DNA from: Sipunculus nudus
Taxonomy: Eukaryota > Annelida > Sipuncula > Golfingiida > Sipunculidae
Direction: 5' to 3'
NCBI GenBank assembly: GCA_026874595.1
Contig: CM049318.1
Span: 26,068,956-26,132,955 of the forward strand
DNA: 64,000 bases
The notes under the pieces are model-generated. The model was not told where the DNA came from. It saw nothing but the letters and a program-made list of their open reading frames with translations, and made no database searches. Shown here piece by piece: positions 11,906 through 25,100 of this stretch (the first letter of the stretch is position 1; the number at the start of each line of letters is the position of its first letter). A program made the position numbers and the translations under genes.

Positions 11906-14459
11906 AGGAATTTAACCCTTTAAGTAATGTTTCCATATTTTATGCCTTGCAGCTATTCTGTGTAGGATTTATGTAATTTTTTTCTTTACTAAATTTATAT
12001 GTTTGTATGCACATAGATGAACATGTAATGCTTTATTTATCTTGCTTGAATTTTCATTATCTTTTATGTATATGTGTCTTTATCTTTACACTAATAAATT
12101 ATCTTATTGCTTGCTTCACAGGTCAACTATAGAAACATAAATGATTAGTTATAAAAAACTTTGATATATTGGTATGACAGATTGGAAAGCATTTATCATG
12201 AACTCTAAGGAACAGGAACAATTTAAATGCCAATTAAGATAACAATATAAAAAATAAACAGCAGGCCGGTAGAGTTTTTTTTTTTTTTATTCCCGTAGCT
12301 CTGCATTAACATGCAGTTGTGACATATAAATGCAATAGCATTTGCATTTGAAACCAATGTTTCTACACTCAACAGTTTGTTCAAAATGTATAGGATATTC
12401 TTGAATGTTTCACATCAGGCAGTGAAATATGAAACATAAGCTGGTCTGTAAATGTGAAGGAAGTAACATTGACGAAGTGTGTTCATGCATGAAGAAGGTG
12501 TTTCTTGGATGTGATTAAACAGATTTGATGCATGTGTATGATTGGAATAAATAATGTCTTTACTGCCAAGAAAATAATTTAAATAAATCTTGTGATCATC
12601 CTTAAAAAGTTTATGTGAATGTTAGATGGTACGGAGAGGTTTTTATCTCACAAGAGAAAATCCAAAGTTGGTTAAACATAGTTGAGATGAGTTTAGATGG
12701 AGGAATAGCTTGGATGGATTGGAGTTCTCACCAAAGCCTGTATAACTAGTCATGTTTTACTGAATGTGATTAAAACTATTATCCAGCATAACAACATCAA
12801 GAGAACTCTTCAAGCATAACAGGCCACAGCTGCTTTCTGCAGACATAAACACTTTTTCAATTAATAGATGATGTAAAAGAGGGAGATGCTGAGAAGCTTC
12901 AAGCAAGGGGATCACAGGTTAATAACGGAGTGTTGAACAGATAACATCTCCATTATAAAGGACTCATTCATAACACCCCTGGAATTCATTGCTCTGTTAC
13001 TTACCCAAGCATGACACACAAATCATCATTCAACTCTATAGGATATGAAAAAAATTTTACCTTTTCATTGGTTAGGCATTAACACAGGTTTGCTTCTCCG
13101 CAGAAAGATTTTTCTTTCTGCATATGATGCATCCTTTCATCGTATCAAGCTGTTGGTCACACTTTGCCAGTGTAACCCTGATCCTGCATCTGCACCTGTG
13201 TGCCTGTCTGAGACAGGCGGAATGGTGTTATTTAGAGCCTTGCATTGCTTTCACATAGCACTGACTGTTGTAGTTTATGACCGTCTGAGGGACCATTTCT
13301 TTGGCTTTTTTTCATGTACATGGTTTGATGGTTTATGGGATAGGGGATTCCCTTTCTCTCTTGTGTTCATTCAAGATGATGACATGAATAACTTTTAATT
13401 GATAAAAGTTGCATTTATAATTATATACAATTCTATATTATTAGCTTTCAGGAGAAATACCAATATTGAATCTCAGTGCAGGTTTTGTGGGGGCAAGTAT
13501 GTGTAATAATTTGCCTGTAAAACAAGAAAATGCAGATTTCTATTATGTGGTTTGCTTTTAGATATTTATATTTTGTTTGGTATGAGAGTCAATAAAACAT
13601 TATTTAAATAATGGGAAGCAACATGGTCATTGATAAGCTAAAATAGAAGACGTACCAGATTTTCAAAAGAAAGGGTACATATCTTTCAGCTGTAATTACT
13701 GTTAAAGGTTTTGATCAATCAACTCTCAAAATCTTTGTTGCTGTGTTTTCCATACATAAAAGATTGAAAATAATTTAAAAATCTATTCTATTAAATAATT
13801 TGTGAAAATACAAATTTTATATCATTATAATCAATGATCATATGCAGCTTTGTTTCATTGTTATATACATATCATTTGCCATATTTTATACAAATTAAAC
13901 CACATGCAGATAATAGACAGATGGACATGTGAATTTGTTACATTGGATCTCACACAAGAAATGTTTAACCATTGCAGTCATATCCTTTGAATATTATTAG
14001 TCATTATCCCCCATTTTGCATTTGCTGTATGTTGTTCCCAGCTTTCACATGCTTCATCTTGCTTCATCTTTTCCTTATCTTTGACATGTTTAACAACAGG
14101 TAATGCTCGGTAATTTCACAGTTGCATGGACACGTAGCCATTAAAAAGTACTTTACGTGTCTAATCATCTTATGATGATGTCAACAGTACTTTACAAGCA
14201 TTTTTATGAAGAGGGCAAGAAGTATCTGTATGGCATGTTGCCTGCATTCTAGTTTAATAAATGACAAAAAAATTAAATAAAATGATGAAAGTCAATGTAA
14301 GAATGATATATGTGTAATTTGATCCCTGCAGGTTAGTGATGATCTCTAGATTTATTTTACGAGGTATGAAAAAAAGGGATTTTCACACATTTATAATAAT
14401 GGCCCTCATTAACACCTCTCATAAAATCTAAAATCTTGCTCATGCACTCTAGCTAATTG

Positions 14460-17400
14460 ATAAATTTTCCTTGATCAGTGAGGCTCGTTGATACATCTGT
14501 ATCATGATCAGTGAGGCTTAAGAATAAATCTTCCTATATCATGGAGACTCAGCAATAGTGCTTTCATGGTCATTGAGGCAGAGTAAAAGATCTTCCATGA
14601 TCATTGAGGTTGAGGAAAATGTCTTCATGATCAGTGAGGCTCAGGGATTGATCTCCTGTGATCAATGTGGCTCAGGGATCTAACTTCTGTGATCAATGAG
14701 GGTCAGGAACAGATCTTCCATGATCAAATAGGATCAGGAACAGATCTTTTATGATCAGTGAGGCTCAGGAACAGATCTTCCATGATCAATGGGGACCAGG
14801 AACAGATCTTGTATAATCTGTGAGGCTCAGGAACAGATCTTCCAGAATCAATGGGGACCAGGAACAGATCTTGTATAATCTGTGAGGCTCAGGAACAGAT
14901 CTTCCATGATCAATGGGGACCAGGAACAGATCTTGTATAATCTGTGAGGCTCAGGAACAGATAATCCATGATCAAATAGGAACAGGAACAGATCTTCCAC
15001 GATCAGTTAGGCTCAGGAACAGATCTTTTATGATCAGTGAGGCTCAGGAACAGATCTTCCATGATCAAAGGGGACCAGGAAAAGATCTTGTATCATCATT
15101 GAGGATCAGGAACAGATCTTCAATGATAAGTAAGGCTAAGGAACAGATCTTCTGTAATCAATGAGGCTCGGGAACAGATGACCTATGACCAGTGAGGCTC
15201 AAGAATGGATCTTCTATAATCAGTGAGGATCAGGAACAGATCTTCCATAATCAATGATGATCAGGAACAGATCTTACATGATCAATGGGGACCAGGAACA
15301 GATCTTGTATAATCTGTGAGGCTCAGGAACAGATCTTTCATGATCAGTGGGGACCAGGAACAGATCTTGTATAATCTGTGAGGCTCAGGAACAGATCTTC
15401 CATGATCAATGGGGACCAGGAACAGATCTTGTATAATCTGTGAGGCTCAGGAACAGATAATCCATGATCAAATAGGAACAGGAACAGATCTTCCACGATC
15501 AGTTAGGCTCAGGAACAGATCTTTTATGATCAGTGAGGCTCAGGAACAGATCTTCCATGATCAAAGGGGACCAGGAAAAGATCTTGTATAATCATTGAGG
15601 ATCAGGAACAGATCTTCAATGATAAGTAAGGCTGAGGAACAGATCTTCTGTAATCAATGAGGCTCGGGAACAGATCATCTATGACCAGTGAGGCTCAAGA
15701 ATGGATCTTCTATAATCAGTGAGGATCAGGAACAGATCTTCCATAATCAATGATGATCAGGAACAGATCTTCCATGATCAATGAACCTCGGGAACAGAAC
15801 CTCTGTGTTTAGTGGGGCTCAGGAGGACCCTCAGTGAGGGTCAGAACATATCTTACTTGATCAATAAGGATCAGGAACAGAGCATAGTTATATATGAAGC
15901 TCAAGAACAGATCTTCTAGCTATGATCAGTGAGGCCCAGGAATTTATCTGCCATGACCAGTGAGGCCAAGGAACAGATCTTCTATTATCATCAAAGCTGG
16001 GGAACAGATCTTCCCTAAAAAGTGAGGCTACAGAACATTAAATTGTCTATGATAAATGAGGCACATGCAGGAACTGATCTTCCATAAGCAGTGAGGCTCA
16101 GGAATAGAATTCAGGCTCAATGAGGCTCAGGAACAGGTTTTCTGTGATCATTGAGTCACAAGAAAGGATCTTCTGTGATCAATGAGGCTCAGGAATAAAT
16201 CATCTATGATTAATGATGCTCAGGAATACATCATCGATGATCAATGAGGCTCAGGAATACTTTATCCATGAACAATGAGGCTCAGGAATAGATCATGCAT
16301 AATCAGTGATGCTTAGGAATACATCATCCATGATCAATGATGCTCAGGAATACATCATCCATGATCAATGAGGCTCAGGAATACTTTATCCATGAACAAT
16401 GAGGCTCAGAAATAGATCATTCATGATCAATGAGGCCCAGAAATACTTTATCCATGAACAATGAGGCTCAGGAATAGATCATGCATGATCAATGAGGCTC
16501 AGGAATACATCATCCATGAACAATGAGGCTCAGGAATAGATCATGCATGATCATTGAGGCTCAGGAATACATCATCCATGATCAATTAGGCTCAGGAATA
16601 CATCTTCCATGATCAATGAGGCTCAGGAATACATCATTCATGAACAATGAGGCTCAGGAATAGATCATGCATCATCAATGAGGCTCAGGAATACTTCATC
16701 CATGATCAATGAGACTCAGGAATACATCATCAATGAACAATGAGGCTCAGGAATAGATCATGCATCATCAATGAGGCTCAGGAATACATCATCCATGATC
16801 AATGAGATTTAGGAATGCGTCTTCCATGATCAATGAGACTCAGGAATACATCATCCATGATCAATGAGATTCAAGAATGCATCTTCCATGATCAATGAGA
16901 CTCAGGAATACATCATCCATGATCAATGAGATTCAGGAATGCATCTTCCATGATCAATGAGACTCAGGAATACATTATCCATGATCAATGAGGCTCAGGA
17001 ATGCATCATTCATGATCAATGAGGCTCAGGAATGCATCATTCATGATCAATGAGGCTCAGGAATACATCATCCATGATCAATGAGGCTCAGGACTGCATC
17101 ATCCATGATAAATGAGGCTTAGGAATACATCTTCCATGATCAATGATGCTCAGGAATACATCATCCATGATCAATGATGCTCAGGAATACATCATCCATG
17201 ATCAATGAGGCTCAGGGATACATCATCAATGATCAATGAGGCTCAGGAATACATCATCAATGATCAATGATGCTCAGGAATACATCATCCATGACCAATG
17301 AGGCTCAGGAATACATCATCCATGATCAATGAGGCTCAGGACTGCATCATCCATGATCAATGAGGCTCAGGAATACATCATCCATGATCAATGATGCTCA

Positions 17401-18768
17401 GGAATACTTCATCCATGATCAGTGATGCTAAAGAATAGATCTTCCATGATCAATGGGCTCAGGAATAGATCTTCCATGATCAATGATGCTCAGGAATACA
17501 TCATCCATGATCAATGATGCTCAGGAATAGATCTTCCATGATCAAAGGGTTCGGAATAGATCTTCCATGATCAATGATGCTCAGGACTGCATCATCCATG
17601 ATCAATGAGGCTCAGGAATACATCATCCATGATCAATGAGGCTCAGGAATGCATCATTCATGATCAATGAGGCTCAGGAATAGATCTTCCATGATCAGTG
17701 GGTTCGGAATAGATCTTCCATGATCAATGATGCTCAGGAATACATCATCCATGATCAATGAGGCTCAGGAATACATCATTCATGATCAATGATGCTCAGG
17801 AATACATCTTCCATGATCAATGATGCTCAGGAATACATCATCCATGATCAATGAGGCTCAGGAATAGATCTTCCATGATCAATGGGTTTGGAATAGATCT
17901 TCCATGATCAATGATGCTCAGGAATACATCATTCATGATCAATGATGCTCAGGAATACATCATTCATGATCAATGATGCTCAGGAATACATCTTCCATGA
18001 TCAATGAGACTCAGGAATACATCATCCATGATCAATGAGGCTAAGGAATGCATCATCCATGATCAATGATGCTCAGGAATACATCTTCCATGATCAATGA
18101 TGCTCAGGAATACATCATCCATGATCAATTAGGCTCAGGAATAGATCTTCCATGATCAATGGGTTTGGAATAGATCTTCCATGATCAATGATGCTCAGGA
18201 ATACATCATTCATGATCAATGATGCTCAGGAATACATCATCCATGATCAATGAGGCTCAGGAATACATCTTCCATGATCAATGAGACTCAGGAATACATC
18301 TTCCATGATCAATGATGCTCAGGAATACATCATTCATGATCAATGATGCTCAGGAATACATCTTCCATGATCAATGAGACTCAGGAATACATCATCCATG
18401 ATCAATGAGGCTAAGGAATGCATCATCCATGATCAATGATGCTCAGGAATACATCTTCCATGATCAATGATGCTCAGGAATACATCATTCATGATCAATG
18501 ATGCTCAGGAATACATCTTCCATGATCAATGAGACTCAGGAATACATCATCCATGATCAATGAGGCTAAGGAATGCATCATCCATGATCAATGATGCTCA
18601 GGAATACATCTTCCATGATCAATGATGCTCAGGAATACATCATTCATGATCAATGATGCTCAGGAATACATCTTCCATGATCAATGAGACTCAGGAATAG
18701 ATCTTCCATGATCATTGATGCTCAGATATACAAGATCCATGATAATACAGTTTCAGTAATAGATTCAG
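14460..18768. repeat. 31-bp minisatellite, about 139 units
   Basis: The core unit is 31 bases (TCATCCATGATCAATGAGGC then TCAGGAATACA). The left third (to about 15.85 kb) uses the variant CAGGAACAGATCTTCC; the right uses CAGGAATACATCATCC. Nearly every unit carries the palindrome TGATCA or a close variant. Higher-order copies exist: a 496-base block (16 units) beginning about 14.88 kb recurs at 15.38 kb, and a 155-base block (5 units) recurs near 18.41 and 18.57 kb. The unit is not a multiple of three, so short open frames here are by-products. Confidence 0.95.
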
Positions 18769-19119
18769 CAGTGAGGTGTTTAAATCTTAGTTCATTACTG
18801 AAAGCATCTTCCTTTGTTACTTGAATAAAAAGGCTCAATAACTTCATGGCCAGGTTACTCAGGCTGATTGATTAATCTTGAGTACCTAAGGTTAATATAC
18901 CTTGAATGAAAGGAACTTCCAGGATCACAATTCAATATCAGGATTTTCATTATAATTTGAATTCCTTTCTGTGTTCAGATCATTGATTATATGCATATGT
19001 ATTTATCACGTGAAAAATGGTTGGACATAAGTAATATATTCCAAGAAAATGTAACCAGAAAAAGTGAGGCCATCCAGTGATTAAATATAAAAAAAAATGA
19101 AAATAAATAAAATACAAAT

Positions 19120-19171
19120 TCATTTGTTGTTGATCTCATATGGTGCCTTGATGTCCTTCTTGAGTGCCAAT
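19120..19171 (-). CDS. Candidate terminal exon of minus-strand gene
   Basis: A very good acceptor (ATTACATTTTCTTACAG|A) is followed by LALKKDIKAPYEINNK and TGA at 19122-19120. It enters in phase 2, so AG from exon d plus A gives Arg. It lies about 350 bases from the right end of the 31-bp minisatellite, which may therefore sit in or just beyond the 3' untranslated region. No canonical AATAAA was found nearby on this strand. Confidence 0.5.
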
Positions 19172-22100
19172 CTGTAAGAAAATGTAATAGAAAAAGAAGG
19201 ATATAGATTAAATAGAGTAGACATGCACCTCAAGTGTAATATGGTCTTTTTAAGTTCTTGACAGGTCCTGCTTATTTAAAGAAAAAAAGGTCATAGGTAC
19301 TTCAGTACATATTAATTTCTCTGTAAAGATTTCTTCCTCTTCCAAAGAATAATCAGTAAGTATAGAGTGGATTGCAAACAAGAGTTCAAACAAGTTTCAT
19401 CATGTTAAAAAGTTTCAGTAAGGTGTGTCTCACACTTTAACAAGTTACTTCAACAACAACAACCGAAAACATGCAATGTTGAAAGATGACCTAAGATGAA
19501 CTACATGCAGTGAAAGTTTCATGTCATTGGGATGAAGAGCATTTAGAAACTGATAATAAATGTCCGACAGGACCCACCCTTAACAGTTGGTTACACCCTT
19601 TTATACACTTCCTGTCACAATATGTGACAAGTTGACAACATGTTATGAAATAACAAAGGTCCTTTCCTTAACATTATTGATAGGTACACACTTTCACACA
19701 TTTCCAGTAGTCAGACATCAGTGTTTCAGCCCTTAAATTTTCATTTATACATGGTGGAAGAACACAAATATATTCATGTGTATTTGTATTTTAATTATTG
19801 TCCCCGCTCCATGGATGTGGGGGACATTGATATGGGTTTGTCTGTCTGTCTGTCACTCTGTCTATCTGTCAGTTTTTTGTTTCCATGCGATAACTTCCCT
19901 AAATTTCACCAATTTTATTCAAATTTTGGTCAGTGATTCCTCTCATGCTTAACTTGGTTGGGATTAATTTTGGAGTGTCTGGATTCTGTCTGTCTGTCAC
20001 TCTGCTATCAGTCTGTCAGGTTTTTGTCCCCATGCAATAATTTTCCTTTATATTATCTGCTTTCATTCAAATTTTGGTCAGTGGTTGCTTTTTATACTTA
20101 CCTAGGTTGGGATTATTCTTTTTGAGTATCTGGCTTCTGTCTGTCTGTCACTTTGTCTGTCCATTCATCAGGTTTTTCTTTTCTGTGTGATAACATTCCT
20201 AAATTTTATACGTTCTCATTCAAATTTTCAGTGATTGCTCTCATACATACCTTGGTTGGGATTGGTTTTGTAGTGTCTATCTAAAAGCAATTCTCTGCAG
20301 CTCAAAAACAAAATGATCAAATGTTGGTCCAATTTCTCAGAGTGTTTTAGTATTTATGTTCCACTGCAAATGTCTCCACATGTCATAGTAGATTTTGGTC
20401 CAATTTCTCAATGTGTGTAAGCTTTTATGTGCCCTCAAGATTTTCTCCGCATGTCATAATTTTGGTTGCTTATCAAGCATGGAAGACAACAAGAGCCCAA
20501 ATTGGGGGACAATAAATCCATGAATTTGCTTGTTCAGTCTGTTTTCATGGTCTAGTCAAAATCAGAGTCAAGCCTAGGCTTTCTAGTCATCATGTTTTCT
20601 GTCAGTGTAGCACAACTTTTGAAAAAAATTGAACAGTTTAAGATTGGTCCCTATTGGAGGATGCATATTATCAATTTTATGAAACAACTGAAATCCAATA
20701 TGACCACCAGCTGGAAGACCTTTAGGAAAATTCCTTCCACATGCACCATCTTGTGGTATCGTTCTTATTGGACTCTGAACCTGATCATTTTTTTAATCCT
20801 TCACAGTAGGTGTGGCTACACTAAAATGGTCCACATATGTCCTTGTCCATCTGTTCTTTTGTCCATTTATCCATCACTTATCTGTCTCCCCTACCCCATT
20901 CTTTTACCAAATATCTCTAAAACCCCTGCTGCTTTCATCACCAAATTTTGCAGACTTAGTAATCATAGAGCTGGGAGCTGTGTTAGCCACACAAATGTGC
21001 CTGGCTTCGAAAAAATAGACAGCTGACTTTAGTAGTAAGCAAAGTTTTGTGGCTGGACTTGGCTTGCAAAACATCATGGCTTTAACTGACCTCAGGGCTT
21101 GTGCATTTGATGATGTAACAAAGTACTCTTTTATCTAAACATTAGTTATCTATATTATTTGAGACATATTGTTTCCAATTTACATTTCACTAGTTAGTAT
21201 ATAAAAATAAAGTATAGTTCATCCTGGTCAGTGGTGGTTTCATAAGCAAAAACTTTCATACCTAAACAATCACACAGTTTCCTTCAGCGACAAGAAACAC
21301 AAAAATAACAAAACCTGAACATTTGTTTTGGACATTATTAAATATAAATGATTTATCTTTTTGTATTACTTTTTTCTCAAGCTAAACTGAGCTGCACAAA
21401 ATTGTTTCTCTTCAGCTTAATGAAATATCAGTGGCACCTCCTGATAAACTCCTTCAGCGACAAGAAACACAAAAATAACAAAACATGAACTTTTGTTTTG
21501 GACATTATTAAATATAAATGATTTATCTTTTTGTATTACTTTTTTCTCAAGCTAAACTGAGCTGCACAAAATTGTTTCTCTTCAGCTTAATGAAATATCA
21601 GTGGCACCTCCTGATAAACTCCTTCAGCGACAAGAAACACAAAAATAACAAAACATGAACTTTTGTTTTGGACATTATTAAATATAAATGATTTATCTTT
21701 TTGTATTACTTTTTTCTCAAGCTAAACTGAGCTGCACAAAATTGTTTCTCTTCAGCTTAATGAAATATCAGTGGCACCTCCTGATAAACTCCTTCAGCGA
21801 CAAGAAACACAAAAATAACAAAACATGAACTTTTGTTTTGGACATTATTAAATATAAATGATTTATCTTTTTGTATTACTTTTTTCTCAAGCTAAACTGA
21901 GCTGCACAAAATTGTTTCTCTTCAGCTTAATGAAATATCAGTGGCACCTCCTGATAAACTCCTTCAGCGACGAGAAACACAAAAATAACAAAACATGAAC
22001 TTTTGTTTTGGACATTATTAAATATAAATGATTTATCTTTTTGTATTACTTTTTTCTCAAGCTAAACTGAGCTGCACAAAATTGTTTCTCTTCAGCTTAA

Positions 22101-25100
22101 TGAAATATCAGTGGCACCTCCTGATAAACTCCTTCAGCGACAAGAAACACAAAAATAACAAAACATGAACTTTTGTTTTGGACATTATTAAATATAAATG
22201 ATTTATCTTTTTGTATTACTTTTTTCTCAAGCTAAACTGAGCTGCACAAAATTGTTTCTCTTCAGCTTAATGAAATATCAGTGGCACCTCCTGATAAACT
22301 CCTTCAGCGACAAGAAACACAAAAATAACAAAACATGAACTTTTGTTTTGGACATTATTAAATATAAATGATTTATCTTTTTGTATTACTTTTTTCTCAA
22401 GCTAAACTGAGCTGCACAAAATTGTTTCTCTTCAGCTTAATGAAATATCAGTGGCACCTCCTGATAAACTCCTTCAGCGACAAGAAACACAAAAATAACA
22501 AAACATGAACTTTTGTTTTGGACATTATTAAATATAAATGATTTATCTTTTTGTATTACTTTTTTCTCAAGCTAAACTGAGCTGCACAAAATTGTTTCTC
22601 TTCAGCTTAATGAAATATCAGTGGCACCTCCTGATAAACTCCTTCAGCGACAAGAAACACAAAAATAACAAAACATGAACTTTTGTTTTGGACATTATTA
22701 AATATAAATGATTTATCTTTTTGTATTACTTTTTTCTCAAGCTAAACTGAGCTGCACAAAATTGTTTCTCTTCAGCTTAATGAAATATCAGTGGCACCTC
22801 CTGATAAACTCCTTCAGCGACAAGAAACACAAAAATAACAAAACATGAACATTTGTTTTGGACATTATTTAATATAAATAATTTATCTTTTTGTATTACT
22901 TTTTTCTCAAGCTAAACTGAGCTGCACAAAATTGTTTCTCTTCAGCTTAATGAAATTTCAGTGGCACCTCCTGATAAACTCCTTCAGCGACAAGAAACAC
23001 AAAAATAACAAAACATGAACTTTTGTTTTGGACATTATTAAATATAAATGATTTATCTTTTTGTATTACTTTTTTCTCAAGCTAAACTGAGCTGCACAAA
23101 ATTGTTTCTCTTCAGCTTAATGAAATATCAGTGGCACCTCCTGATAAACTCCTTCAGCGACAACAAACACAAAAATAACAAAACATTTTTTTTTTGTTTT
23201 GGACATTATTAAATATAAATGATTTATCTTTTTGTATTACTTTTTTCTCAAGCTAAACTGAGCTGCACAAAATTGTTTCTCTTCAGCTTAATGAAATATC
23301 AGTGGCACCTCCTGATAAACTCCTTCAGCGACAAGAAACACAAAAATAACAAAACCTGAACATTTGTTTTGGACATTATTTAATATAAATAATTTATCTT
23401 TTTGTATTACTTTTTTCTCAAGCTAAACTGAGCTGCACAAAATTGTTTCTCTTCAGCTTAATGAAATATCAGTGGCACCTCCTGATAAACTCCTTCAGCG
23501 ACAAGAAACACAAAAATAACAAAACATGAACTTTTGTTTTGGACATTATTAAATATAAATGATTTATCTTTTTGTATTACTTTTTTCTCAAGCTAAACTG
23601 AGCTGCACAAAATTGTTTCTCTTCAGCTTAATGAAATTTCAGTGGCACCTCCTGATAAACTCCTTCAGCGACAAGAAACACAAAAATAACAAAACCTGAA
23701 CATTTGTTTTGGACATTATTTAATATAAATAATTTATCTTTTTGTATTACTTTTTTCTCAAGCTAAACTGAACTGCACAAAATTGTTTCTCTTCAGCTTA
23801 ATGAAATATCAGTGGCACCTCCTGATAAACTCCTTCAGCGACAAGAAACACAAAAATAACAAAACCTGAACATTTGTTTTGGACATTATTAAATATAAAT
23901 AATTTATCTTTTTGTATTACTTTTTTCTCAAGCTAAACTGAGCTGCACAAAATTGTTTCTCTTCAGCTTAATGAAATATCAGTGGCACCTCCTGATAAAC
24001 TCCTTCAGCGACAAGAAACACAAAAATAACAAAACCTGAACATTTGTTTTGGACATTATTTAATATAAATAATTTATCTTTTTGTATTACTTTTTTCTCA
24101 AGCTAAACTGAGCTGCACAAAATTGTTTCTCTTCAGCTTAATGAAATATCAGTGGCACCTCCTGATAAACTCCTTCAGTGACAAGAAACACAAAAATAAC
24201 AAAACCTGAACTTTTGTTTTGGACATTATTTAATATAAATAATTTATCTTTTTGTATTACTTTTTTCTCAAGCTAAACTGAGCTGCACAAAATTGTTTCT
24301 CTTCAGCTTAATGAAATATCAGTGGCACCTCCTGATAAACTCCTTCAGCGACAAGAAACACAAAAATAACAAAACATGAACTTTTGTTTTGGACATTATT
24401 AAATATAAATAATTTATCTTTTTGTATTACTTTTTTCTCAAGCTAAACTGAGCTGCACAAAATTGTTTCTCTTCAGCTTAATGAAATTTCAGTGGCACCT
24501 CCTGATAAACTCCTTCAGCGACAAGAAACACAAAAATAACAAAACCTGAACATTTGTTTTGGACATTATTTAATATAAATAATTTATCTTTTTGTATTAC
24601 TTTTTTCTCAAGCTAAACTGAACTGCACTAAATTGTTTCTCTTCAGCTTAATGAAATTTCAGTGGCACCTCCTGATAAACTCGGCTCGGCTTGATCTTAT
24701 TTCAGTTGGCAGGGGTGCTAATTGGTGGCAGCGCCGATCTCTAACTCGATAATCACATGAGATATGTGGTCATAACCTGCAGGTGGTGCCAACTCTGTTG
24801 AACTACTTTCTGCAACCAGAAATGGTCTTTTCCATTTTCCCTCAGATAAGTCAGTAAATATAGGAACACTTTAGCCTTCAAATTATATACGTGTTCTGTG
24901 GAACTATGGGAATTAAATATACCGGTATGCTAAATTGAATGCTATTATTTTTACCCTGCTAATTTCCAGATTTCTTTACTTTAAAAGGGACTGCATGCCA
25001 TGCATATCTGTTCAATTAAAAGTCCATGATGATTTTTAAATGAGATAGGTAGTAGGTTAATTCCATTTTCATATATTAAAGAGTTAAAGCACATTAGAGA

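Larger units (their letters stand above)
9720..14455. other. No gene recognised; AT-rich, with one dispersed repeat and a microsatellite
   Basis: Holds an (AT)n tract at 10906-10965 and the dispersed repeat at 11564-11905. The longest frame (13045-13398, 117 codons, plus) has no family signature and no clear splice sites. Confidence 0.45.

Noticed and set aside
13045-13398. 117-codon plus-strand frame
   Set aside because: No domain, no clear splice borders and ordinary AT-rich surroundings.
14913-15591. Open frames of 83 and 60 codons within the minisatellite
   Set aside because: They are duplicate translations of repeat units; 31 is not divisible by three and no splice or family signal exists.
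14460-18768. CRISPR-like regular repeat array
   Set aside because: The 31-bp units are contiguous with no unique spacers, and the context is eukaryotic.
20592-21026. 144-codon plus-strand frame
   Set aside because: Sequence looks like translated repeat DNA, with no motif or splice support.
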